64,000 nucleotides of DNA from Hybos culiciformis (taxonomy: Eukaryota > Arthropoda > Insecta > Diptera > Hybotidae), in assembly GCA_964007475.1 (NCBI GenBank), contig OZ023275.1, forward strand, positions 33,212,029-33,276,028, written 5' to 3'. Below the pieces are notes generated by a model. That model saw only the letters and a list, made by a program, of their open reading frames with translations, ran no database searches and was not told the origin of the DNA. The translations under genes and the position numbers were made by a program. How positions within the stretch are numbered: the first letter of the stretch is position 1; each line of letters begins with the position of its first letter. This document shows positions 9,832-22,972 of this stretch, one piece after another.

Positions 9832-12800
9832 ATATAAGCTATAAAAAAAATCAAAACAAAATTTTTTTTTCATAATTTATTTAATGCCGCAACTTTTAAA
9901 AACAAAAATTTCGAAAATTTAAAATTTATTTAAGTATTAAAAAAAAAAAATTTCTACATAATTGTCATCATCAGTTTGAGACCGAGTATTATATAGTTAT
10001 CTGTTAATCCTAACCAATTAATTTATACATAAAAACTCATATTAAGGCATTAAGTATTTAATTTCATTTGTTTTTTGTTGAAATGTAAATTCTTCTTACA
10101 TTTATACAAACATATTATCAAAAAAAATTATTTATTTTTGTTCTTTTTTTCATTCCCAATATTACATTAAGACTTAAAACTTCGCACGATTAGAATAAGC
10201 ATAGGGTCTGCGATATATAAAGATAAAGCTAGTGTATTAAATATTTGCTAGTGTATTAAATATTTACTGTTGAAAATAGAGGTTCCTTTATAAATTTTTT
10301 TTTTTTTGTATTTTACTCGTAAGTACATTAGAATTTTTACTTTATTTCATACAAAATTATTGTAAAAGTGATGCTTCGTACGCTAATTCAATTTAGTTAT
10401 ATATTTTGTATACCTTCACAATTATACATATTTATAGCTTTTTCAATAAATATATAACTCTAATCTCTGGACTCTGGATCAAAATTTACTGTCAATACAT
10501 ATAACATTCCAGAAAAAAAATCTATTTGAACCGCATTTGGATATATATCAGCTTCAACCCTTCAGCAGAACTTCTAACCGATTTTTTAGTATATTATTTC
10601 AAACTTGTCCTATACACAATGTTTTAACTTTATAATATAAGACATTATGTACATGTACCTGAAAGGCTATCCGTTTCTAAGTTGAAAAAGGAAAAATATA
10701 TGGTTTTGGCTCAAACGTATAATAAATAACAATTATAAGTGTATATATCAATATAAATGTTAAAGTCAAAGAGCATGTTAATAAATTGTACTAAATTTAA
10801 ACTACACTTATACTAGATACATGAAGTTAAAGAAATTCATCAGATTTAATTGTATATATAGGTACATAATTTTTCAATATTATTATGAAACAAAAAAAAC
10901 AAAATAATAATAATTTTATTTTATTTTTATTTCATATTTTTGACTTCATAAATTTTGAATGAACCTTAAAAAAAAATTTCCTTTCAAAGTCTATAAAAAA
11001 ATATAAAATAAAATTTATAATACTTTAGTCTTTGACCTTTACCTTCTAAGAGGTGTTGTGTACCTGAAACTTCTTTGCCTTCTTGGTTATAAATTAAAGT
11101 TATTATTACCTGAAGTTCATTAAAATTCTTTTCGACTTTTTTTTTTGACATTTCAATGTAATTCCAAATTTCTATTTTCATATATTTTGAAAAACTAACA
11201 TTCACGTAAAAGTATTTTCTGAGAATAAAGAACTTTGTATCTGAGAAAAATAACATATAAATTCTCTTATTTAAAAGCTTTTCGAAAATTAAACTTTCAT
11301 AAAGTGAAACTTTTTTATACATTTTTTTTTAGTTTTATTTTTGTGTTGTTAAAAACACCACTTTTAAATGAACTTGAATTTTTGTACGTAATTTTTTTTT
11401 GTATTTCTAACCAATTTATTTTCTGAAAGTTGGGAAAAAAAATTCTACAGAAATTTTTTTCGCATTCAGTTTGAAATCGGACGTCAAATAAAACTGGTTC
11501 TTTAAATTATTTTGCCGAATTAAAAATTGAAAAAAAAAAATAAAACAATTTATTCTGTTTTTATAAATGTTAAAAGAAAATAAACATTTTTCAGTTTAAA
11601 AAAAGTTAAAAAAAAAACATTAGATACGTCTTTTTATTTATTATAAAAACATCGTTGTCGAATTTATTACAAAAATAACATTGTTAAATTTTTTTTATTA
11701 TTATTTTATAATTTTCAATAACTTTATGTGATTTAATTTTGCTAAAATTGAGTGGAAATTTTATAAAAGAAATCAACATATTAAGTTTATTACGTCAAAT
11801 GTAAAAACAATCGTCTTAAAAAGGGCGCCAATTAAACAAATTAAAATACAGATGTAAAGAAAAAAAAATTATTTTTTTAATTATTTTAAAAGAAATTAAC
11901 AAAAAAAATTTATTACTCTAAAAAAAAGGATTACAAATTGTTCCAAAACAATACAGATAAAAGAGAATAATTCTTTTTCTTTTTGGGACGAAATCAAGAA
12001 TTTTTATATAAATTTAATTTTTATTTTATTTTATTTTTTTTGTGTTTTTAATTTTCTTCATTTCAGTTTATTTTTTTCAATATAAACTTCGATTCAGTTG
12101 GATAAAGATTCCAATCCCAAAAATTTTACGTCAGTAGAACGATTTTTTTTTTTTTCAAATATATAAATTTATGTTTTATTTGTTTTTTTTTTTTCATGTT
12201 TATTATACTCACAATAGCATCAAAAAAAATTTTTTTTTTTTATATAAAACAATTATGCATGTAAATACGATTATTTTGTATTTTTTATTTATTTAGAATT
12301 ATTGAATTTATACATATCTATAACTATATATATATTTATAAAAATACCGTAGTTATGCTTGGAAGAGTACATATATAAAATATTAATATATCTGTTATGA
12401 TATAGTTAAAAATAAATTTTGAATACCTACATATATGCCTAAACTGTTTAATGGTAAACCATAACAGCATAATATTATTTGACATTTTTGTTATAAATTG
12501 CATTAGTTATGAGCACAATAAAATTCCGACGGATGTTTAGTCCTTCAAATCGAACATTGTGTCTGATTTTTTCAAATATTCTTAAAAAAAAAATTAAAAA
12601 TTTAAAAAAAAAGATCAAAATATAAAAAGAATGCCTACATCGTGCCTACATCAATCAATAAATTAAAAAAAAAAAAAAACAAATTTAAAATGCCATACAA
12701 AATTTATTCTCATTTCCTTATCTTATTTTGTTCAGTTTTCAGAAGAATCAATATTATTGTTCTTTATTTTTTTTTATATTATTTTCTAAGAAATCTGTCA

Positions 12801-13103
12801 TTCATTCTTGAACAATTCATTAAATAAACAAAAAAAAAATTCTTTTTGTACACTAAAAAAAAATTTAGATAATTTCTAAATATTAAATTTTAATTACTTT
12901 AGATTTTACTTAAAAGCAATAAATTAACACTTGGTCGAATATCTAATCATTGTCAATTGTATATTTACAAATACATAATAAGTGTGAATAATATTTAAAT
13001 TAAACAAAAAATTTATTAATCAAGCTGCTTCAATTTAAATTTGAACCAATATTTGACGGGTCAATAATAATATTTGATTAAATTTTAGTAGAACTTGTTT
13101 GTG
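9832..13103. other. Intergenic or intronic A/T-rich DNA
   Basis: Dominated by A and T homopolymer runs, with no clear gene. On the minus strand, 11043-11110 holds a frame (NQEGKEVSGTQHLLEG) with normal-looking protein composition and a GAAG|GTAAAG donor-like end at 11043. The preceding sequence lacks a pyrimidine tract, so it is not called as an exon. Confidence 0.35.
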
Positions 13104-13263
13104 CTAACCGGTAAGTTATTCCATCTTAAAAATTCAGCCAACCCTAGCTCTATTTTTAATGTATGAGTGAAAAAATAAGTAAAACAAAAAATTTTTTTTC
13201 TGACATCATCCATTGAAAACATAGTTTAGGTTGCTGTATAAGATAGTGTAACTTGCCGGTAAG
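13104..13263. repeat. Imperfect inverted repeat, possible decayed MITE
   Basis: The arm CTAACCGGTAAGTTATTCCA at 13104, followed by CAGCCAACCCTAG, pairs with AGATAGTGTAACTTGCCGG near 13241-13260, preceded by TAGGTTGCTG. Similarity is about 70-75 percent over some 45 bases, with about 70 bases between the arms. No target duplication is visible. Confidence 0.4.
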
Positions 13264-16200
13264 TCTGCAAAGCAATAATTGGAGGTTATAACAAAAAAAA
13301 GTCTATACTAGAACTATAAATTGGTAAAGCCAAAGATCAATGATGACTTGTTGCCGTAAGATTAAATTGTTATTGCTTAATTCAAGGTTATATATGTGTA
13401 ATTTTAATATTAACCCCTTTAATCTGAATTTTGATATTATATACGACCTCGGTAATATAACTATCATATTCAAACCGGTTGGCTTCAAACAAAAATTATA
13501 GTAAGCACAAATAAGGCAAAAGTTCAGATAAAATTATACGATTCATTCATATTAAAATCTATAGCCGCATTATTTTAAATATTAAGTTTTTATTTTTCTA
13601 TTTAATATACAACCTATATATTATAATAATCTCATTTCTTTTATAAAAACCTCGACCTAAAATATAATGTAGAAAAATAAATAATAATAAATCCTTATTT
13701 GGATTATTTCCCGAAGTGATGGGGTCATAATTTCTTACAATGCCAAGTAAAAAATGTGCATCTTTGTATATTAAATTTCTTTTAAAGGTCATTTCTGGTT
13801 GCACATTTAGTATATTTCAAAACATTTTAATTACATATACTTATATATATTTTTTATTCCTTATATAAAATAAAAAAAATATAATGTAAATGAAAACAAT
13901 TTATTCTTATACTTTACTCTTGAAAAAAAAAAATAAAATAAAATAAAATAAAATTATTAAGAATTATTATAATGTATGAATGAAAAGAATAAAATAAACT
14001 TGTTTCATTGTTGTTTATAATACCTAACTTAAATATACATAAATGTGTGGTGTAAACAAACAAAACCAACAAAAATAAAAACACTTATGGAATATAAGAG
14101 TAACATAATTTTATTTAATTAACTATATTTACATAAATTTATATTAAAAAAAAAAAAAAAACATTTTATACTTATAAAAGTTAATATGGTTAATAATCAT
14201 ATTAGCAAGTTTTGAAGAAATAAAAACAACAATTTGTTTTTTTTTTTAGTCTTAACTGCGAATTATAAAGGTTAGTGTATAAATTACTTTTCATAAAGCA
14301 AATAAGACGATTATAAAATTATCGCATATTTATATATTTTGTTGAAAACAAAAAAAAAAATTAAATTCATTATAATTAATTTTAATTTTTAAACGTGGTC
14401 ATTTTTTTTATTTATTTTAATTATAAAGAATAAATGATAATTAATGTCTTGTTATGAAAATATCGCGCATCATTTCTTAGAAAGATAACGTTATCATTTA
14501 TTAAATAAGGAAAATAATTTTTGAATTACGAAATAGTTAACTAAAAGTATGTATAGAAAGTAATATTTTAGAAATATAAATAATGTTAATTAAAAATTAG
14601 TGCTTGCTCGATGTCAAATATGACTTTTACGAAAAATTTTTTGTTCAATGTAAAAAGTGGAAGAGATGTGTATTTTTCGTTTTATATACTTTGTTTGAAA
14701 GGTATTGAAATTTATTTTTTTTGTCCTAAATGAACTTAGTTTTAATTTAATACCTAAGACAGATCAATATCAGTTTAAAAACAAAAACCACTAAGTTAGA
14801 AGTAAAATTAATCCCTGATAAGAATGAAGAAAATAATTATATTTAGAATATTCTAGGAAGAAAACCGTGGTTTAAATAATCCAAAAAAAAAAAACAGTTT
14901 ATAAAACTTCAACGAGGAGCCAACCAAAGAATATTTTTACAATACGACGATGTTATCAGATTTTAATAATGCAACTTTTGAATTAACTTTACAACTAATT
15001 TCTCGTATTTAATTCTTTTTTTCAAAAAAAATAATGATTTTAAATAGAAGAAAATTTTTAAAAATATTTTATAGCTATGTGATGAATTTTCTTTCAAAAA
15101 GTATAATACACATCGATAGAAAAATATATTAAACATTATATTATGTTTAAATATTATGAGACTATTAATTAAAATTATATTATCTATTAAATTAAAAGTT
15201 TGATCTAAGAAAACTTTCATATGTATATAATTAATACGATTTTAATATGTTAATGCACATGCATGCATGCATTGCATATACGTGAATTTTATGGATTTGA
15301 AATTTTAATGATGTAATTTTTAAGAAAATTTATATCTTATATGCACACGGAACTATATACAAAAACTTACCTATACATGTATTTTATTTTTCATTAACAT
15401 CAACAACCACTGTGTCTGACTAATTGAAATATAGAATATACATTTAAAATACAGAATTTTACATTATAATAAATAATTGAAATCATTATAACCAACATGG
15501 TGTCTAGGTACAACTATATGAGCTAGAACTATCTTCAAACGGTGGACACTGAATTAGTTATTTCATTTAAATTTTATATATACAAACTAAATTTTGCAAA
15601 AAAAAAAAAAGGAAGTAAAATCTAATGTTTAAATTCCATTAACGGTATGAATATTTTATGAGATACAAATTTTACTTGCATTCAAAAAATTGTAAAACAT
15701 AAGCAAGCATTCAATTTAACCACAAAAACCAGCATCATTGAGATATAATTTAGTTTTTTCATTTTTTTTTAATAAAATTCTAGGTACACGAGGTCAATAA
15801 AGAAAATATATAGGTATGCATTTATTTATTTGTTTGGTTGATTTTATTCAAAAACAAACAAATAAAAAAACACAAAGTGGGTGGACTTGGGATTATAGGG
15901 AAAAAAAATAAGCAGAACAAGTTTACCTTAAGGATTTTTCTTATAAATTTGTGTGAATAGATAGATATAAAACTATATAAGTATTAAATCCATTATGCAA
16001 CCAGCATTTTGCATTTAAAGGCCAAGGCTAATTCTATTTTCCTTTTTTCTATATATATATATATATGTATAAAATAAATATTTTCTTTATTACGCTGTAT
16101 TGTTTTTTCGGTCCAAATAAAAAACTATTATGTGCACCAGAAAATGTGCATCTTTGTATTAAAGAAGGAAAGGTTTTTTTTATATATTTTCATATTCAAA

Positions 16201-18682
16201 ACATTATTTTAAAGAACATAAAGAAAGTATTATTTTATCATTACATTGAATATTATGTTTATGCAGATAAATATTATGTATGTAAATATACCTAAATATG
16301 TTGTACCTATATATTTTAAGTTGTTAATACAAGCTGCTGCTGTTAAGATTTTTCACATAAAATTTTCTCTTCTATTATATATTGGATAATTTAATTTTCA
16401 ATTATATTGTTCTTCCCACCGCTGTTGGCTGCATAAAATTGTGGCAATTAACCATTTTTGGAATTTTTTAAAAGATGAAAATGTCTTTAATATGGAATTC
16501 GCAAATGATTTAACCTAAATGAATTAGACTTATTTTTCGTAGTCGTGAATGATTTATAACCATCATCTACAACGTATGTACAGTGTTGTAGATGTAGATT
16601 ATAATTTCTAGAAATTAATTTTTTATGAATTGATTTTATGTTTCTTAATTTCATAGTTTTCTGATGAACCTTTTTAAAACGTTTTTAGTGGTTTTTTTAA
16701 GATAAATACAAATTTTTTAAGATAAATACAAATTTTCTCCCCATAAATTATCTAAATCTATAACTTTAATAAATTATAAATTATTAATCTTATTACGATC
16801 TCAGAATACTTATGTTTATGTGCTTACTGAATCAGTTTCAAATAATCGGTAAAAAAAAACTAGTCTTCTATCTTTGTCAACTCCCATATATCTTCTCATG
16901 CTTGAAGCGCACGGTTTTTTTAATTAAATCTGAGGCAAATTTTTAAAACATACAAAAAACATTTAGATAAGGAGGGAAATCAGAACAAAAATAAATTTTT
17001 ACAAGTTAAAAAAATTATTTATGAAATCTGTCGACTTTCATATTTTATTATACAGCATATTGTATATTAACAAAGCTAACAATTATTTCCTATATATGGA
17101 ATAAAATTCCGTAAATCTTAAGTCATTCATAACACACAATCATGATGAGCTTAATTTTTTTCGTTTTTTTGTTTATATAAAATAAATTAGCAAAACATAT
17201 ACTTAGGTTTGCTAAATTTAGTGCACAATAAATTTTATTTTTATTAATAAAAAAAAAAAAAAATTCGGATTTAATAAACTTGACATTGAGAACTTTTTCG
17301 GTTGATTTATATTATTTTTAAAATTTTGTTTTATTATTATTTGTTGTACATGAATCAAATACATACATAAGTATGAATGTACTAAACATATATCACACTT
17401 ACCTTTTGTCATGGTATAAAATTATAAATAAATAAATATTGAACTGTGTGTAAATAAATGTTATTTATAACGAGGTCGATATCTTAATATTATAAAATCG
17501 TGTCAAAATAGCAAAATTAAGGAAAGAAGCATTCTGGATTGACATTGAAAGTTATGTATGAATCTTCGAAAAGAGTTTTATGTATAAGTTTGCCCATTCT
17601 GATTCATTCTCATTCATGTGAAGTTTTCACTCTTGTTATTATTCATTTAAAACTGTAAGAATTTATCAGAAGTTCGCGCGAACTTACTATACTATTTTCT
17701 GGGTTTCAATCCTCAAAAAGTAATTTATTTATTTATTTTGTATCCCATAAAATGTAGCCTAAGCAAAAAAATATAAAATAAATTCTAGAAGTTTTCACAA
17801 ATGTTTTATTTATCTGACAAATATTTAACTTATTTATGTGACAAATGTTTTACTTATTTATCTGACAGCTGTACTTATATACCTGTAATATGTGAGTTCT
17901 GCGGTTAGAGTTTATGAAAGTAAAAAATTTGTTTTACAAAGTAAAACTTGCCTAACAAGGAAATCTGTTTAGATAATAGAATATTTGCCAACATCAAGCT
18001 AAAAACAGATGAGTGAATATATTAAGATATAATATTATGAGAAGATCGTTTAAATTACATTAAAAAAAATATGAAGTGCTTTTTCAAAAGATTCGAACCC
18101 ATAAAAAAATTATATGATTTTTTTAGGGGGAGCAAACCGGTTATTCAATCCCATCACTGAATGTAAAAATAAAAGTTAATAAAATTTTAATAAGGTAATA
18201 GAAAACAAAAACTTTCATGTATTTATAATAAAGTTAAATTCTGGTTAAATTAAAAAAAAAAAAAAAACAAAGTTAATTCTAAAGTTAATTGCTTGTATTA
18301 AAAATCACTTCAATTAATAAATATTTTAATTGAGATCTCTATATACGGAATTAATTTATAAATAAAAATATAGTATCATCATAACTTTTACACATAGACA
18401 CATGATTTAATTGAAAAGCTTTGTTTTTCAACAATAATAATATTACCTACACTCAAATTTAAAATATAGTTAAAGTTTAGAATAACATTAGATTTATATT
18501 TCATTTTTAATTTTGTTTTAATTTTTTTTTTTTTATTATGAGAAATATGAATATTAAATTGTTTTCTATACTTTAATTGTGATATAACAATATTTTATTC
18601 ACTAAATGGTAATTACAAGAGACATCTAAAAGATTTTTGATAAATTTTGGCATTTCTGTTTTTTATATTAATTTAATATCGA
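13264..18682. other. Intergenic or intronic A/T-rich DNA with simple repeats
   Basis: No gene recognised. Contents include an AAAAT tract at 13932-13957, an (AT)n tract near 16051-16066, a 19-base exact repeat (13751-13769 and 16141-16159), a small hairpin CATCTACAAC/GTTGTAGATG at 16564-16594 and a 16-bp perfect palindrome at 17670-17685. Confidence 0.4.
17670..17685. repeat. CG-rich perfect palindrome
   Basis: AAGTTCGCGCGAACTT reads the same on both strands. It stands out because CpG-rich hexamers are very rare in this A/T-rich background. It has no clear role. Confidence 0.5.
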
Positions 18683-19671
18683 CAGGGCCGGTCCTGCTAT
18701 ATGTGCATGATGTGCACTTGCACAGGGCGCCTAACGAATAGGGCGCCAAGCGATTTGTAGTCAAGGACATGCAAATCCATTCGAAATTGACTATTGTGCT
18801 ACTGTTCACAAAAAACTCTACCCAGAAAAAAATTAACACAGTATACAATTTTTTTTGTATACCGAGATCAAATTTCACATTGTATAATGTGCAAATAAAA
18901 ATTCAGCATAGAATAAAATCAACATAGTATTTATGTAAATATTTTTTTTGGTATGCACTAGGTAGAAAAAGTCTGCGTACGGGCTCGTTTCTTATTTTTT
19001 GTTCAACATGTTCCCAGTTTTTGATGTCATTTAAAAGTACTCTATGAAAAAAGTTTTTTTGTTGCTCTTAACATAAATTTATGCGGCTCCGGAAATTATT
19101 TTTTTTTACACTGCATTCGGCTCGAAGAACAATTCTGACAAATTTTGTTTTTCACCCGGCCTAAACTTTTTTCATTCTAAACTACAAATAAAGAATTTTC
19201 TTGCACCCTAAACTACAAATCAAGAATTTTTTTTCCACTGTAAACTACAAATAAAGAATTTTTATTATTTTGTAAAAATAAACATCGAGTTTCAATGACG
19301 GACGAGAATTGAACAAATCAATTAAGGGTGTCATCATTAAAATTACAATTAATTTTGAAGAATTATATATTTTGAACAATGTATAAAATTCATAATTATA
19401 AATCAAAATTATTGTTTTATTTAATTTTTAATATTTTAAAACGGTATATAAATCAAAAATTAAATATATTGATTTTCTTATATACATTTATAATTATTAA
19501 AAAAATTTGCGGCTCTTTAATTTTTGATATTTCTTAAAATTGGCTCGCTTATGTTTTCGGTTGCTCAGGCCTGGTCTACCTCAATGGTGACGTGAAAATG
19601 AGTTATACTATGCTTATGGGCGCAATTTTCAAAATCGGCACAGGGCGCCGAATCAGCTAGGACCGGGCCTG
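18683..19671. mobile_element. 989-bp hAT-like MITE (CAGGGCCGGTCC family)
   Basis: The left end is CAGGGCCGGTCCTGC and the reverse complement of the right end is CAGGCCCGGTCCTAG, 12 of 15 identical. Subterminal CAGGGCGCC motifs are present at both ends. The flanking octamer AATATCGA is exactly duplicated at 18675-18682 and 19672-19679, which is diagnostic of hAT-type insertion. The interior includes three tandem copies of a CTAAACTACAAATAAAG unit. There is no transposase coding; the short frame at 18663-18878 merely reads through the left end. Confidence 0.9.
19177..19262. repeat. Three tandem copies of a 31-33-bp unit inside the hAT-like MITE
   Basis: Copies beginning near 19177, 19208 and 19241 each contain TAAACTACAAATMAAGAATTTT. 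They are separated by short variable linkers (CTTGCAC, TTTTCCACTG). Confidence 0.75.
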
Positions 19672-19679
19672 AATATCGA

Positions 19680-21206
19680 TGTCAACAAACTAAGCATATT
19701 AAAAATATTCATATTACCACTTCATCTGCGTGAAAATAAATACTGAGAATATACCTATTTCACTGCGTCAAAAATTTAACAGACTTTATTGTTCAAGTAT
19801 TGATTTTATTTTTGTACATGTTCGAATATTTTTCTATACATATATTTATAGTATAAATGTCTATAAAAAATTTATATATCGTTATTTTACAATGTATAAG
19901 GTCATCATCATTGGAATGGAAAATCTTATACAATAAAAAAGTGTAATGTTTGTATGAGAAAAATTATCACTTTTTTTTTTTTGAAGCAAAAGTTTTTTAT
20001 TAATTATCATTATCAATTGAAAAAACTTTTCTTTTTTTATTTTTGGTTCTAGAAGAAATGCATTCCATTCATACAAAATTTATTTTTTCAATATTTTTTC
20101 CCACTCTACATAGTTTGTTTAAACACTTTAAATTTAAACAATTCAAAAAATTATTTTTATTTAAATTAATGATTCCGGATGTTGTTTCCCTAGTACGTTG
20201 TACAGAAGTTGTTTTCAACTTTTCAGATCATTTGATTATAATTTTACAATTATTACGACTACATTTTTATTGCGATTGAGACGATATATTGTTTATGTTT
20301 CGTATGCATTTTTAAAATATTTTCAATTGGGGTGCACAAATTTGATAATTAAGTTATAGCGAAGTTATAAGTTGATATCACTGACACTGAATTTGAAATT
20401 AAACTGGTGTACGAGTACGTGTAAATTTATGAAATGATCAATTTGCGTTATAATTTGAGCCAAACTTTGTATCTCTGTCGAAAAGTTAAAAGGAAATCAA
20501 ATAAATTAATTTTTTTGAAGGCAACAATTCTAACTGAATTAAATTAAAACATAATATTAACTGAAAGATCAATAGAATAATCAATTTTATTTTTTAAAAT
20601 GTCATTTTATTAAAACCATTAACATTATTTTTCCTTTTTTAAATTCAAAATGCTATAAATTTTTATTTCGAAAAATCACAAAATATAATAATGTCAAAAA
20701 TTGATTACTTTATATACATTCTTTTTATCATTTACTTTTGAAAGGTATTCAAGCTTAAAAATTTAAAATATTGTTTCTGACACACAGCTGTATTTATCTC
20801 TATACATATTTTATCCTTGAAAATAATGCTTCTAGATATTTAATGGATTACAAAAAGATTTATATTTTTGAAAATATATATATGTTTATATATATATAAA
20901 AAAAAGTACAGACAAATTTTCGTTTTCAAATCGATATTACAGCAGCAAAAGAGAAAAAAAAACAACAAAACATAAAAAAAAAAAAATAAATCTAAAAATA
21001 TCTTTTATTCAGTTCTACTTCTTCAAGAAACCTTTTTGGTCCCAATTAAAAATAAAATTTATTTGGCGTCTAAGATAGAAGTTTGATTAAAGAATATTTT
21101 TTATATAACAGCTAGCATGAATTCTGCCAATATAAAAAATGGATTATATCCAATCAGCTCAATATTATTTCATATATAAAAGAAAATAACTTCTTAGTTT
21201 GCTTAC
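19680..21206. other. Intergenic or intronic A/T-rich DNA
   Basis: No gene, RNA or transposon end recognised. The open frames at 19730-20279 are short and Phe/Lys/Ile-rich, as expected by chance. Confidence 0.35.
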
Positions 21207-21270
21207 TTTATTTTACGTATATCAATTCTACGTTGTTCGCGACGTCGGTCTGGGTGAAGTTTTTGTATTC
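21207..21270 (-). other. Candidate 64-nt internal exon (minus strand)
   Basis: On the minus strand a pyrimidine-rich acceptor (CTCTTATCACCTCACCAG) precedes this block, and a good donor (GTAAGC) follows it at 21206-21201. The block is visibly GC-richer than hundreds of bases on either side and contains CGACGTCGCGAACAACG. In one frame it reads IQKLHPDRRREQRRIDIRKI with no stop (phase 1 in, phase 2 out). Another frame reads EYKNFTQTDVANNVELIYVK and then stops. I do not recognise either peptide. If real, it belongs to a long gene whose other exons lie outside the window or are too small to see. Confidence 0.35.
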
Positions 21271-22791
21271 CTGGTGAGGTGATAAGAGCAATAATTTTTA
21301 TTTCAAGTACAATCATAAATATTTTAAACTATACAAAATAAAAATATTCAGATAAATTTATCATCAAAATTCCAGGCAATAGAACTGACTACAACGTACA
21401 TCTTGATATTTCTTATCTTCAAATATAAGATATAAAAAATTGCATAAGACAACATTTTAATAAATGTCTCATAATATAATATCTCTGATATTTGCTAATG
21501 GAAAATTAACCTGTTTTACGGAAGTCTTAATTATCCCAAAATAATATTTACATATTTTATTCATATATCAGTTAATCAATTACGACACAGACATTGACTT
21601 ATGATCTCAAGAATCATTTATTTAAATTTTAATCTTTCTTTGTTGAATATTTTTCTTATATGTATTTAATAACATAGAATTTAAATCATTTTTTGATAAC
21701 TTTAGAAAAATATTCTTTTTTTTTCTTCAGATTTCTGACTTTCAATAATATAATCATAAATCTTATATGATCAGAAAGAATACCGTCAGTTATTGATATG
21801 ATATTAACATTAAAAAGATATCTATATATCTTTCAAAATATATATTCAAATATCAAACTAACGCAAAACGAAACCCTAAAAATTAAAAAAACGGGACTGA
21901 AAAATGCCTTAGAATTGTTTTTAATAATTTTTATTTCTATTCATTGACTTCATTTTATATCTTTAGATTTAAAACAAAAGCAGCAAGTTTTTTTTAAGAA
22001 TTCAGTGAGAAAAACTATACATAATACATGTAGTTTTTACAAAATCAATTAAAATCCTTTTCTTAACTTTTATAAAGTTTTTTTTGTGCCCCGCATTTTT
22101 CACGTAACATGGGCTTGTTATGTTCTAAGAAAAAAAAAACTTAATACTAATGTTGAACTTTTTTTTTCTTTGTAAAGAAATTATTTTTAAGTAAAGTTTA
22201 ATATAAAATTTTGACATTAAATTATTATTTTTATTAAATTTCCATTAATAAAATTTACATTATTTACATAGTAACTTCCTCATAACTTTCTTATGTTGCT
22301 TGTTCTGAGATATAAAAATGTTAAAGGCAAAGTTTTTTAATTTGTTTTAAAAAAAATAAAATTTAACTTTTTTTTTGCCTCAACATTTTATTATAATATA
22401 AAGTTTTTTTTTTATGCAGAAAGGTTTATGTCTTCGCGTACATTATAGTTGTATACAATATACATGCAGTATATAAATATGTAAAATTAACATAAATGAA
22501 ACATTAATGCGATTTTTTTTTCATTCATGAATATTTCTCAATGAAATCTTTTTAATTTTAGCAAAATTTAAAAAAAAATTGATAATATTAAATAATTGAA
22601 ATAATCGAAATAACAATATTTTTCATATCAACTTACATTTCACATATAGAAAACCATTTCATAACTGAATACGTAAATCTGTATGTATGTCCAAATTGGC
22701 GCTTGAAAATTAGAAAATGTTCCATCTGAATAATATGTACGAATAGCTCGAGCAAAAATAAAGATAATGAAACAAAACTTGTATCTTAAGA
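21271..22791. other. Intergenic or intronic A/T-rich DNA
   Basis: A/T-rich, with no coding frame or repeat termini that I can support. Confidence 0.35.
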
Positions 22792-22972
22792 CCTGTTGTC
22801 GAATACAGCGGAAACTGAATTCACTACATTAGCAACTGAAACTGAATTTTGGAATTCAGTCCTCCACAGCAACTGAAACTGAATTCAATACATTAGCAAA
22901 CTAAAACTGAAAGAAGTACTTTTGGCTAGTTTCAGTCCTGAATTACGGCCAGCTATATGCGGCAACAACAGG
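22792..22972. repeat. 181-bp repeat-rich block with inverted ends
   Basis: The left end CCTGTTGTCG and the reverse complement of the right end CCTGTTGTTGCCG match. Inside, AACTGAAACTGAATT occurs repeatedly along with ACTACATTAGC and AATACATTAGC, and CTGAATT also occurs inverted as GGAATTCAGTCC. No exact target duplication is seen, so this is probably a decayed MITE. Confidence 0.45.

Noticed and set aside
13751..16159. 19-base exact repeat AAAATGTGCATCTTTGTAT at 13751 and 16141
   Set aside because: The similarity does not extend beyond 19 bases, so no element or duplicated exon can be argued.
18090..18100. B-box-like GGGTTCGAATC on the minus strand, possible tRNA
   Set aside because: The flanking bases do not form a T stem, and no A box, anticodon stem or acceptor stem is found at suitable spacing.
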